From positions 38,668 to 102,667 of the forward strand of contig DATMER010000125.1 of NCBI GenBank assembly GCA_035556715.1: a stretch of 64,000 nt of DNA. Reading direction: 5' to 3'. Below the pieces are notes generated by a model, which did no database searches, was not told where the DNA came from, and saw nothing but the letters and a program-made list of their open reading frames with translations. Position numbers and translations under genes: made by a program. How positions within the stretch are numbered: the stretch's first letter is position 1; each line of letters begins with the position of its first letter. This stretch comes from DATMER01 sp035556715. Lineage in GTDB: Bacteria > Acidobacteriota > Thermoanaerobaculia > Multivoradales > UBA5704. Shown in pieces: positions 28,994 through 38,910 of this stretch.

Positions 28994-30178
28994 ATGAGCC
29001 GTAGCCGTATCGTTTTCTTTCTGGTCTCCTTCCTGCTGGTGCTGCCGATGCTCGCGGACACGATGCTGCGGGCCGCCGAGCGCAAGGAGCCCAGCGACGA
29101 GGACTCCTTCTACAAGTACCTCTCGGTGTTCACGGAGGTGCTCGGCCTCGTGAGGCAGGCATACGTGGACCAGCCGGCGATGGACACCCTGATCGCCGGT
29201 GCGCTGGACGGCACCACCGATGCCCTCGATCCCTTCTCGATCTACGTGCCGTCCCAGGAGATCGAAAGCTACATGAAGGCGCGGACCACGGGTCTGCGCA
29301 ACAGCGGTCTCGTGCTGCTCAAGGAGCACGGCATCGCCTACGTGGTGGCCGCGGAGAAGGGGAGCCCGGCCGAAGCCGCCGGGGTCAAGGCGGCGGACAT
29401 CGTGGCCGAGGTCAACGGGCGCACGACCCGCACCATGCCGTTGTGGGAGATCCAGGAGATCCTGGCCGGCAAGCCCGGGACGAAGGTCGCCCTGGAGCTG
29501 GTTCGCGTCGGCGAGCCGGTGCAGGTGTCCTTCGAGCTGAAGCCGTTCGATCCGCCCCCGGTCGGCCTGTCCGAGGTCGAGGGCGCGCCCATGCTGCGCA
29601 TCCCGTCCTTCGAGAAGGGCGCCGCGGACCGGGTCCGCGAGCTTCTCCAGGGGGCCGCGGACAAGACCCGCCAGGGTTTGATCGTGGACCTGCGCGGCGT
29701 GTCGTCGGGCGAAGAGGCGGTGGCCTACGAGGTCGCCGAGCTGTTCGCCAGCGGCGACCTGGGCGCGCTCAAGCGCCGCGACCGGGAGCTGGAGACGTAC
29801 AAGGGCCAGGAGCAGCCCGTCTGGCAGGGGAAGATGGTGGTCCTGGTCGACCGCAGCACGCTCGGCGCCGCCGAGGTGCTGGCCACGGTCCTGCGCCAGA
29901 AGGTCAAGGCCGAGCTGGTGGGCGAGCGCACGTTCGGCCACGCCGGCCGGCTGAGCACCGCCGAGCTGTCCAGCGGCGGCCGGCTGCTCTTCACCGACGC
30001 CTTCTACACCGGGCCCGACGGGCAGCCGCTCCAGGATGCCCTCAAGCCCGACCTGCTCGTGGACGAGCGCTCCAGGACCTACCTGGAGAAGGACGTCCCC
30101 ATGAGCGAGCTGATCCTCCGCCGCGGCGTCCGCCGCCTGCGGGGCGAAGAGGCGGAGACGGCGCAGAAAGCCGCCTGA
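28994..30178 (+). CDS. S41 (CtpA-like) family protein with catalytic dyad apparently replaced
   Basis: The 394-residue protein has a signal or anchor segment (FFLVSFLLVLPML), a PDZ domain (about 95-175, AAGVKAADIVAEVNGR) and an S41 fold. In active members a SASASE motif gives the Ser and KTFGKG gives the Lys. Here the aligned places read STLGAAE and RTFGHAG, so by eye Ser becomes Gly and Lys becomes His, although the fold-defining neighbours are kept. It may be a non-catalytic adaptor in the EnvC system. Seven bases separate it from envC. Confidence 0.82.
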   Translation: MSRSRIVFFLVSFLLVLPMLADTMLRAAERKEPSDEDSFYKYLSVFTEVLGLVRQAYVDQPAMDTLIAGALDGTTDALDPFSIYVPSQEIESYMKARTTGLRNSGLVLLKEHGIAYVVAAEKGSPAEAAGVKAADIVAEVNGRTTRTMPLWEIQEILAGKPGTKVALELVRVGEPVQVSFELKPFDPPPVGLSEVEGAPMLRIPSFEKGAADRVRELLQGAADKTRQGLIVDLRGVSSGEEAVAYEVAELFASGDLGALKRRDRELETYKGQEQPVWQGKMVVLVDRSTLGAAEVLATVLRQKVKAELVGERTFGHAGRLSTAELSSGGRLLFTDAFYTGPDGQPLQDALKPDLLVDERSRTYLEKDVPMSELILRRGVRRLRGEEAETAQKAA

Positions 30179-30186
30179 CCTGACGA

Positions 30187-31206
30187 GTGCAACCGCGCCG
30201 GCCGACGCCCCGCCGACGCTCCGCGATGCGCGGACGCGCCCGCACCGGACTGTCCGGCCTCTGGCTCCTGTTCCTCGGCGCCCTCCTGGGCGCCGGGGCC
30301 CTCTATCTCGGCATCCGGGACCGCTCCCGGCCTGACCGGGAGCCCCCGCGGGAGGAGCGGGCCTCCGCTCCTGCGCGGGAAGGCGCCGAGCCTTCCCGTC
30401 CAAATCAGACCACAGAGCCCGAAGAAGAGACCGAAGCCGCGGAGGAAGCGACGCGCACCTCCCGCACCTCAGAAGTTGCGGTCGTGTCCGCGCCCGCTCC
30501 GGCCGAAGGCGGGCGCGTTGCCCTGGTCATCGACGACCTCGGCCGCAGCCTCGCCGACCTCCAGGCGCTTCAGGACCTGGGCGTCCCCCTCTCCTACGCC
30601 GTCCTGCCGTTCGAGGAGCAGACGCAGCAGGTGGCCGCGGAGCTGCGGGAGCGCAACGCCGAGATCCTCCTGCACCTGCCCATGGAGCCCACCGGCGCGG
30701 AGAAGGACCCCGGCCCCGGCGCGCTCCGCCTGGGCATGACGCCGGAGCAGCTCCGGCAGTCCACCCTGGCCGCGCTGCAGGCCGTGCCCGGCGCCGCCGG
30801 GGTCAACAACCACATGGGCTCCGGGCTGTCCGCGGACGAGCCGTCCATGAGCACGATCCTGGGCGTGCTCTCCACGCGCGGCCTGTTTTTCCTCGACTCG
30901 CGGACCAGCGCGCAGAGCGTGGCCTACCGGGTCGCCATCCGGCTCGGGCTCCCCGCGGCCGAGCGCCAGGTCTTCCTCGACCCGGACCCCAGCCCCGAGG
31001 CGATCCGCGCCCAGTTCCACCGGCTCCTGGGTCTCGCCCGCACCCGCGGCGCGGCCGTGGCCATCGGCCATCCCCTCCCCGAGACGCTCGAGGTCCTGGC
31101 CGAGGAGGTGCCGAAGGCCCGGGCCCTGGGGTACGAGTTCGTCCCCGTCAGCTACCTCCTGAACCGGCCCGACGCGCCGGAGGAGCCTGAGGAGCCTGAG
31201 GAGTAG
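30187..31206 (+). CDS. Divergent polysaccharide deacetylase family protein (YibQ-like)
   Basis: The 339-residue protein has a basic N-terminus, one membrane segment (LWLLFLGALLGAGALYLGI) and an acidic Pro/Glu linker. The deacetylase-like domain has VALVIDDLGRSLADLQAL, LLHLPMEP, NNHMGSGLSAD and FFLDSRTSA, as in the divergent polysaccharide deacetylase family usually encoded after EnvC and CtpA. Role: probably periplasmic glycan modification at the septum. GTG 30187 and ATG 30226 are both possible starts. The tail is Glu-Pro repeats. Confidence 0.88.
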   Translation: MQPRRPTPRRRSAMRGRARTGLSGLWLLFLGALLGAGALYLGIRDRSRPDREPPREERASAPAREGAEPSRPNQTTEPEEETEAAEEATRTSRTSEVAVVSAPAPAEGGRVALVIDDLGRSLADLQALQDLGVPLSYAVLPFEEQTQQVAAELRERNAEILLHLPMEPTGAEKDPGPGALRLGMTPEQLRQSTLAALQAVPGAAGVNNHMGSGLSADEPSMSTILGVLSTRGLFFLDSRTSAQSVAYRVAIRLGLPAAERQVFLDPDPSPEAIRAQFHRLLGLARTRGAAVAIGHPLPETLEVLAEEVPKARALGYEFVPVSYLLNRPDAPEEPEEPEE

Positions 31207-31221
31207 CCCCGGGCCGACAGC

Positions 31222-33594
31222 ATGGACCTCCTCCTCTACCTGGCGGGCAGCGCCCTCATCGCGGCGCTCGTGCGCTGGTGGCGGCCCGAGGTGCCGCTCC
31301 GGACCGCGGCCGGCTACGTCCTCCTCGCCGGTCTCTTCTTCGCGGTCCCCCTCGCCACGCCCGCGCTCCAGGTGCCCACGGACATCGCCTATACCTGGAT
31401 GCCCTGGGGCGGGACGCTGCCGGGCCGGATCGAGCCGGCGAACCCGCTGCTGAACGACATCCCCACGCAGATGATCCCGTTCCGGGAGCTGGTCCGCCGC
31501 CGGCTCCTCGGCCTGGAGGTGCCCCTCTGGGCGCACGAGATGGGGACCGGCCAGCCTCTTCTGGGCAATGCCCAGTCGGCGCCGTTCGCGCCGCTCCACC
31601 TGATGGCTCTGCCCGTGCCGACCCTGCGGGCCTTGACCCTGGCCGTGGCCTGGCAGATCCTGCTCGCCCTGCTCCTGATGTACGCCCTGGCGCGGGCGCT
31701 CGGGGCGGGGGAGTGGGGCGCGGCCTTCGCCGCCGTGGCCTACGCCTTCTCGACCTTCCTGATCCCCTGGGCCTATCACCCGATCGGCATGAGCGTGGCC
31801 TGGGTGCCGGGCGTGCTCCTCGGTCTGTTCCTGCTGCGGCACGGCGGCAGGGGGGGCTTCGCGGGGCTCGTGGCCTGCGCGGCGGGCATGGCGCTCAGCG
31901 GTCATCCGGAGTCGGTGGCGCACATGGCGCTGGCCAGCCTGGCGGTCGCCGCGGTCCTCCTGCTCTCCCGCGGGGAGCCGGCCCGCCGGTCCTTCCTCGG
32001 CCGTCTCGCCGCGGCCGGGGCGCTCACCGCCTGCCTGACCGCGCCGGTCCTGCTGCCCATCCTGGACGCGGTGCCGGAGAGCGAGCGTTGGGCGGTCGTC
32101 AAGCGCGCGCCGGACCTGGTCCAGACGCTCCCCTTCCGGCCGGCCTTTCTCCTCCCCCTGGTCGATCCGCTCGTCTTCGGCAGCTCGCGGGACGGCAACT
32201 GGGACGGGCCCGCCAACTTCAACGAGCTCTGCAGCGCCTACGCCGGTATCCTCGCTCTGGCCCTGGCGGCCGCCGGCGCGCTGGTGCTTCGGGGGAGGGT
32301 GGCCTGGATCCTGGCGGGAGGGCTCGCGGCCTTGATGGTCGCGCTGCGGCTCCCGCCGCTGTTCGAGCTGGTCTCGGCGGTACCCGGGCTGGAGCATGCC
32401 GCTCACGGCCGCCTGCGGCTGTTCTGGATCCTGGCCGTGGCGCTCGCGGCCGGGCTGAGCCTGGAGAAGCTGCCCTGGCGGGCGGCGGTCGCAGCGGCGC
32501 TGGGCATGGGCGTGGCCCTGCTCCTGGTGCCGCCGCCTCCGGTGTTCTGGCAGCGGCTCTGGTGGGGAGCGGTCCTGTCCGGCCTGCTCGCCCTGGCCTG
32601 GCCCCGTCTGCGGCCGGTGTTTCCCGCGGTCGCGCTGGCGGTGCTGGGGCTGGACCTCGCCCTCCTGGGAGCGCGGTTCCATCCCGTTCTCCCGCCTGTC
32701 TTCGACCTGGCTCCGCCGCCGGCCCTGGCTTTCCTGCTCGAGAAGGAACCGCCTTTCCGGGTGCTGGCCGAGACCGCCGACCTGCTGCCGAACCTGGCCG
32801 GCTACTACGGGCTCTGGGACCCGCGGGGGAACGACCCGATGCAACCGGCAGCCCCGGCCACCATGGTGGGCCGGCTCCTCATGCCGCGGTTCAAGACGGG
32901 CCGGCTGGTCCAGCTCTCCTACCGGCGCTTCCCCCGCCATCTGGAGCCCCGGTTCGACTACCTGGGAGTGCGCTACCTGCTGGCGCGCCACCGCCGCCGT
33001 CTGCCGCGTCCCTGGCGGACTGTTTTCAACGGAGCCGGAGGCCGGGTCTGGGAGAACCCGGACCCGCTGCCGCTCTTCTTCCTGCCGGCTTCGGTTGGCC
33101 CCGGGGACCCGCTGGCCATCCGGGACTTCCGGGCTCTGGCCGTCGCCGAAGCCCCGGTCAGCCGGGTCCGGCAGGAGGGGACGGTAGCGATCGGAGTGCG
33201 GGCGAACGGCTTCGATCTGGACGTGGAGACCCGGACGGGCGGCGTGATCGTCTCCAGCGTCAGCCACACGAGGAGCTGGCGGCTTCAGGTGGACGGCAGC
33301 GAGGAGGAGGTGCTGCGGGTCAACGGCGGCTTCGTGGGCTTCGAGGTCCCGCCGGGGCGGCACCGGGCGGTCCTGGATTACCGGCCCAAGGGTTGGACGC
33401 GGGGGCTGTGGCTCTTCGCGCTGGGGGCGGTCTACTCGGCCCTGAGCACCTCGATCGGCCGGCGCTCCAGGGCGCGGGCGCTGGCGGCGAGCCCGGCGGC
33501 TACAGCAAGAAACACGGTGCCAGCGAGCGCCGCGGCCAGGGGCCAGGGCTGCAGCTCCCAGACCAGCTCGAAGCCGCGGGTGACCACCATGTAG
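31222..33594 (+). CDS. YfhO-like polytopic membrane protein
   Basis: The protein has up to 790 residues and about a dozen membrane segments in the first 490, with the early WMPWGGTLPGRIEPANPLLNDIP loop and GHPESVAHMALASL, then a soluble C-terminal region ending in EVPPGRHRAVLDYRP, typical of YfhO/GT-C-type proteins. These act on undecaprenyl- or lipid-linked sugars; the exact reaction is unknown. The last ~55 codons run antisense across the 3' end of the ABC permease gene (163-bp overlap) and look like low-complexity read-through after a family core that ends near GRRSRARA. Confidence 0.82.
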   Translation: MDLLLYLAGSALIAALVRWWRPEVPLRTAAGYVLLAGLFFAVPLATPALQVPTDIAYTWMPWGGTLPGRIEPANPLLNDIPTQMIPFRELVRRRLLGLEVPLWAHEMGTGQPLLGNAQSAPFAPLHLMALPVPTLRALTLAVAWQILLALLLMYALARALGAGEWGAAFAAVAYAFSTFLIPWAYHPIGMSVAWVPGVLLGLFLLRHGGRGGFAGLVACAAGMALSGHPESVAHMALASLAVAAVLLLSRGEPARRSFLGRLAAAGALTACLTAPVLLPILDAVPESERWAVVKRAPDLVQTLPFRPAFLLPLVDPLVFGSSRDGNWDGPANFNELCSAYAGILALALAAAGALVLRGRVAWILAGGLAALMVALRLPPLFELVSAVPGLEHAAHGRLRLFWILAVALAAGLSLEKLPWRAAVAAALGMGVALLLVPPPPVFWQRLWWGAVLSGLLALAWPRLRPVFPAVALAVLGLDLALLGARFHPVLPPVFDLAPPPALAFLLEKEPPFRVLAETADLLPNLAGYYGLWDPRGNDPMQPAAPATMVGRLLMPRFKTGRLVQLSYRRFPRHLEPRFDYLGVRYLLARHRRRLPRPWRTVFNGAGGRVWENPDPLPLFFLPASVGPGDPLAIRDFRALAVAEAPVSRVRQEGTVAIGVRANGFDLDVETRTGGVIVSSVSHTRSWRLQVDGSEEEVLRVNGGFVGFEVPPGRHRAVLDYRPKGWTRGLWLFALGAVYSALSTSIGRRSRARALAASPAATARNTVPASAAARGQGCSSQTSSKPRVTTM

Positions 33595-36010
33595 GAGAGG
33601 ACGACCGCGCCCGCGGCCCCGATGATGCCGGCCACGAGCCCGATCAGGGCGTACTCGACGGCGAAGGCGCCGGCGACACCCTTCCGGGTCATCCCCAGGG
33701 TCTTCAGGAGCGCGACCTCGCGGCCGCGGCGGGCCGAGCCGGCGCTGACCGCGCCGCCCAGGATGGCGATCCCGGCGAGCACCGTGAAGCCGCCGAGGAA
33801 GCGGATGCCCACGCCGATCCGCTCGAGCACCCCGGCGATCTTCTCCAGGACCTCGCGCACACGGATCAGGGTGACGTTGGGGTAGGCCGCGGCCAGGGCG
33901 TCCTGCACCCCCTGCTCGCTGCCCCGGGGCAGGCGGGCGGCCGCGAGCCGGAGCTGCGGCGCTTTCTCCAGGACTCCGGGCTCGGCCACCAGGAAGAAGT
34001 TGATCCCGAAGGTCTGCCAGTCCACGGTGCGCAGGCTGGTCACCGTCAGCTCGACCGGCACCCCCTGGACGTCGAAGCGGATCACCGAGCCGAGCTTCAG
34101 CCCCAGGTCCTCCGCGAACTCCTGCTCGACGCTCACCTCGGAGCGGCTGGGGTCGGTCCAGAGCTTCCCTGCCACGAGCCGGTTGTCGGGGGGGAGCTCC
34201 TTCAGGTAGGTCAGGCGCTGCTCGCGGGTGAGGGCCCAGCGGCGGGCGCCTTCGCGGTCCTCCTCCCGGTCGCTCCCCTGCCGGCGCCGTTCCCTCCGGG
34301 CTTCTGCTGCCGTCGCCAGCTCCTCGACCGTGCGTCCGTCGATCGCGGCGAGGCGGACCATGATCACCGGCACCATGTCCACCCGGCTGGCCCCCGCCCT
34401 GCGCAGGACGTCGTGCACGCCCTGCCACTGGTCCGGCTGGATGTCGATCAGGAAGGCGCTGGGCGCGTCCGGCGGGATCGCCGTGGCGAGCTGGTTCGAC
34501 AGGCGGCGCTCGACGAGCGACATGCCGAGGACCACGAGGACGCCCAGGCCCAGGGCGACGATGGCGCTGACCGTGCCGGCGCCCGGCCGGGCGAGAGCGG
34601 CCAGGCCGTGCCGCATCCAGATGCGACCGGGCAGCGACTCCCGCGGCAGGCGGCGGACCATCCAGGAGACCAGCAGGGCTGCGCCTGCAAGGACCGCCGT
34701 GACCAGGATCACGCCAGCCGTGAAGCGCGAGCCCAGGTCCAGGGAGCGCGACTGCGCCGTGGCCATGGCCCAGATCCCGGTCCCCAGGACGATCAGCGTC
34801 GCCGCCGCGGCCCAGCGGTGGCTCGGCAGCGGCTCCGCGTCCCGGCGCAGCACCCGGGCGGGCGGCACCCGCAGCACGGCGGAGAGCGAGGGGAGGCTGA
34901 AGAGCACAGCGACGCCGACGCCCAGGGCCAGCCCGCGCAGCAGGGCCGTGGGCTGCCAGGGCCGGACCAGCTCGGCCGGGATCAGGTCCGGGAAGAGTCC
35001 GGGCAGGGCGAGCTGGAGCAGCGAGCCCAGGACGATCCCGACCAGGCTGCCGGCGAGCCCCAGCAGGGCGGTCTGCCCCAGGTAGAGCGGGAGGATCTCC
35101 CGCGGTCTCATCCCCAGGCACTTGAGCACCGCGATGGCGTCGAGGCGGCTGGAGAGCCAGGCCCGCACGCTCTGGGCGACCCCGATCCCGCCGACGAAGA
35201 GCGAGAGCAGGGCCACGAGCCCGAGGAAGCGGTCGACCCGGTCGATGCTGTTGCGCAGCGCGGGCTGGGCTTCCTTGTAGGTCTCGATCTCGTAGAAGCT
35301 GGCATCCGCGAGGGCGCTCTCCAGGCGCTCCTTGGCCGTGTCCAGTCCGTCCGCGGGGAAGCCCGGGGGGAGCTTGATGAGCGTCCGGTACCCGACCCGG
35401 CTGCCGCGCCCGGTGAGCTGCGTGCGGTCCAGCCCCTCGCCAGTCATGAAGACCCGGGGACCGATCGTGAACGAGACGCTGACCCGGTCGGGCTCGGAGA
35501 GGACCACCCCCGCGATCCGGAAGGGCGCGCCGCCCACCCGGAGCGTGTCCCCCTGGCGCATCCCGAGAGTGGCGAGCAGCTCGGAGCCGACCACCACGGT
35601 CTCCGGCCCGAGCAGCTCGCCCAGGGGCCGCCGGGGCTGGAGCACCAGCTCGCCGTAGAACGGGTACTCGCCGTCCACGACCCGGAGCTCGACGAGCTGG
35701 CTGGCGCCCGTCCCTCCGCCCTCTCGCAGGACGACCGTGACCGTCTCCTTGAGGTCGGTGCGCCGCGCTCCGGCGAGCCCGGCCTTGGCGAGGTCGAGGC
35801 CTGGGGGCACGGGGCGCCTCCCCTCGATCGCCAGGTCCGCGGCCAGGAGCTGGCGGGCCTCGACACGGACCCCCTCGTCGATGCTCGCCGACATGCCGGC
35901 CACGGAGACCACGGCGGCGACGCCGACCGACAGGCAGGCCACGAAGAAGGCCAGCCGGCCGCGGGCGCCGCGGGACTCGCGGACCAGGGTGTTGAAGAAG
36001 AAGCGGAGAG

Positions 36011-36014
<4 letters not shown>
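33432..36014 (-). CDS. ybbP: FtsX/MacB-type ABC transporter permease (YbbP-like)
   Basis: The 860-residue permease has an N-terminal membrane helix, a large extracytoplasmic domain, and two blocks of membrane helices, one mid-protein (VRAWLSSRLDAIAVLKCLGM, the coupling region of FtsX domains) and one at the C-terminus (REVALLKTLGMTRKGVAGAF). This duplicated FtsX layout is that of YbbP, the partner of YbbA. Such exporters act on lipid-linked or lipoprotein-like substrates. ATG 36014 overlaps the ATPase stop by 4 bases. Its 3' end overlaps the convergent YfhO-like gene. Confidence 0.92.
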
Positions 36015-36742
<728 letters not shown>

Positions 36743-36839
36743 GCGCGGAATATGAGGGGCCGGCCCCGACCTTTCCTAGTCAGAACGCCACCGGCGGCGC
36801 GGAGCTTACACCGGCCCGGCGGCCTGAATGGAGCTCCTG

Positions 36840-37541
36840 ATGCGCAGAACGCTTTCCACCCTCGCCCTCTTCCTCATCTTTGCCGGGTGCAGCCCGGGAG
36901 ACCGGGCCGCGGTGCCCGCGCAGGCGGCCGCGCCTGCCCCGGCCGCAGTCTCCAAGCCGTCTGCCCCTGCTGACGAGAGTGAGCCGCTCGTCGTCTTCCT
37001 GGGCGACAGCCTGACCGCGGGCTACGGCCTGGAGGCGGAGCAGGCCTACCCTGACCTGGTGGAGGAGAGGCTGGAGGAGAAGGGCATCGCCGTCCGCACC
37101 CTCAACGCCGGGGTGAGCGGGGACACGACCGCGGGCGGGCTCGCCCGTCTCGACTGGCTGCTCTCCCAGGAGCCCGACGTGGTGGTGGTTGGCCTGGGCG
37201 GCAACGACGGCCTGCGCGGCCTCCCCGTGGAGCAGGCCGACCGCAACCTGCGCGAGATCGTCCGCCGCGCCAAGGCTGCCGGCGCCCGCGTCCTCCTCCT
37301 CGGCATGCAGATCCCACCCAACTACGGCCCCGAGTACACGAAGGCCTTCTCGGGGATGTACCCGAGGATTGCGAAGGAGATGGACATCCCCCTGGTCCCC
37401 TTCGCCCTGGAGGGAGTTGGAGGGGTGGCGGAGCTCAACCAGGAGGACGGAATCCACCCCACGGCCGAAGGGCAGGAGATCGTCGCCGATCTGGTGGCGC
37501 CTTACGTGGCCGAGGTGCTCAAGGAGCGTGCCGCCGGCTGA
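36840..37541 (+). CDS. tesA: SGNH-hydrolase lipoprotein, TesA-like (acyl-CoA thioesterase I / arylesterase)
   Basis: ATG 36840 follows TGGAGCT; the ATG at 36828 would include that site. The 233-residue protein has a lipobox (LIFAGC), a Pro/Ala linker and the SGNH blocks: FLGDSLTAGYGL (Ser), GVSGDTTAGGL (Gly), GLGGNDGLRGL (Asn) and DGIHPTAEGQ (Asp-His). It hydrolyses esters or thioesters in the periplasm. The divergent ybbA-ybbP pair matches the enterobacterial arrangement. Confidence 0.93.
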   Translation: MRRTLSTLALFLIFAGCSPGDRAAVPAQAAAPAPAAVSKPSAPADESEPLVVFLGDSLTAGYGLEAEQAYPDLVEERLEEKGIAVRTLNAGVSGDTTAGGLARLDWLLSQEPDVVVVGLGGNDGLRGLPVEQADRNLREIVRRAKAAGARVLLLGMQIPPNYGPEYTKAFSGMYPRIAKEMDIPLVPFALEGVGGVAELNQEDGIHPTAEGQEIVADLVAPYVAEVLKERAAG

Positions 37542-37563
37542 TCACGTTGGCTGATCACGCTGA

Positions 37564-38328
37564 TCATCGCCCCTTCGCCGCCTCCCAGAGCTCGTCCATC
37601 TCCTCCAGGGTCGCCTCGGCAGCGGTCTTGCCCTTGGCCGCCAGCCCCTCCTCGACCGCGGCGAAGCGCATGCGGAACTTGCGGTTCGTGCCGGCGAGGG
37701 CGGCCTCGGGATCGACGTCCAGCTTGCGGGCGAGGTTGGCGAGGGTGAAGAGGAGGTCTCCGATCTCCTCGCGCACCTGCTCGGCCTTGCCTCCGGCCAA
37801 GGCCTCGCGGACCTCGGCGATCTCCTCTTCGGCCTTGTCGAGGACCGCGGCGGCGTCCGGCCAGTCGAAGCCGACGCCGGCGGCCTTCTGGGTCAGGCGG
37901 TAGGTGCCGAGCAGGGCGGGGAGGGAGGAGGGGACGCCGCCGAGAAGGGTCTCCCTCCCGGGCTCGCGCTGCAGCTTGCGGCGCTCCCAGGCCTGGCGGA
38001 CCGCCTCGGAGTCGGCCAGCGTCTCATTGCCGAAGACGTGCGGGTGGCGCTCCACCATCTTGCTGTGGACACCGTCGATGACCTGTGGCAGTCTGAACGC
38101 GCCCGCTTCCTCGGCAAGGCGCGCGATGAAGGCAACCTGGAAGAGCATGTCGCCCAGTTCTTCGGCGAGCTCTTCCCAGTCGCCGCCGTCGATCGCGCCT
38201 GCCAGCTCGTGCGCCTCCTCCAGGAAGTAGGCGCGGACGTTCTCGAGGGTCTGCTCCTTGTCCCAGGGGCAGCCGTCGGGAGCCCGCAGGCGGGAGACGA
38301 GGTCGACGAGCTTCTGAAGGTCGGCCAT
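37564..38328 (-). CDS. mazG: Nucleoside triphosphate pyrophosphohydrolase MazG
   Basis: The 254-residue cytoplasmic protein has two MazG domains: LRAPDGCPWDKEQTLENV, with the metal-binding EEAHELAGAI and EELGDMLFQV in the first, and EEEIAEVREAL with EEIGDLLFTLANLARKLD in the second. MazG hydrolyses (d)NTPs to monophosphates. It is convergent with tesA (22-bp gap) and divergent from the DUF1844 gene. Confidence 0.94.
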   Translation of the reverse strand: MADLQKLVDLVSRLRAPDGCPWDKEQTLENVRAYFLEEAHELAGAIDGGDWEELAEELGDMLFQVAFIARLAEEAGAFRLPQVIDGVHSKMVERHPHVFGNETLADSEAVRQAWERRKLQREPGRETLLGGVPSSLPALLGTYRLTQKAAGVGFDWPDAAAVLDKAEEEIAEVREALAGGKAEQVREEIGDLLFTLANLARKLDVDPEAALAGTNRKFRMRFAAVEEGLAAKGKTAAEATLEEMDELWEAAKGR

Positions 38329-38394
38329 GGGCGCTTGCTCAGCGGGTTTTGCGGTTGCTACGATTTTTCAATCCTCGGAAAGGAGTCGTTTCCA

Positions 38395-38910
38395 GTGGCT
38401 GGCCAGGACAAAGAGATGAAGGTCACCGACAAGCGCATGTTCACGCCCGAAGGCGAGCTGCGGGAAGAGTACCGTTTCCTCAACGAAAAATCGACGGCGG
38501 CGGCGTCCGAGGCAGAGATCGAGCCTGCCCGTCCGGAGCCTCAGGCACCCCGTCCTCCGGAGTCTCCTCGCGCGGAGCCACGGTCCGAGCGGCAGCCGGA
38601 CTATCCGGCGTACCCCGAAGGGTATCCGGAAGAAGCGGCCGGCTTCGACCTCCCCGGCGCTCCTTCCGAGATGGGGCCGGGCTTCCTCGACCTCGCGGCC
38701 ATGCTGGCCGAGCCGGCCGCCATCTACCTCGGCGACGCGCCCCTCCCCGACGGGCAGTGGGCGGAGAACCTCGAGATGGCCCGGCTGCACATCGACCTGC
38801 TGGACGTGCTCCGGCAGAAGACCGCCGGCAACCTCACCGCGCAGGAGTCGGCGATCCTGGAGGATCTGATCTACCGGCTCCGGGTCCGCTATGTCCAGAA
38901 GCGCGGCTGA
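38395..38910 (+). CDS. DUF1844-domain protein
   Basis: GTG 38395 is chosen because AAAGGAG stands 10 bases upstream; ATG 38416 is also in frame. The 171-residue protein has a short N-terminal segment MKVTDKRMFTPEGELREEYR, a Pro/Glu-rich linker and a C-terminal ~70-residue helical domain (FLDLAAMLAEPAAIYLGDAP, then LEMARLHIDLLDVLRQKTAGNL) that matches DUF1844. The family has no known biochemical role. Its end overlaps the next gene by 20 bases. Confidence 0.85.
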   Translation: MAGQDKEMKVTDKRMFTPEGELREEYRFLNEKSTAAASEAEIEPARPEPQAPRPPESPRAEPRSERQPDYPAYPEGYPEEAAGFDLPGAPSEMGPGFLDLAAMLAEPAAIYLGDAPLPDGQWAENLEMARLHIDLLDVLRQKTAGNLTAQESAILEDLIYRLRVRYVQKRG

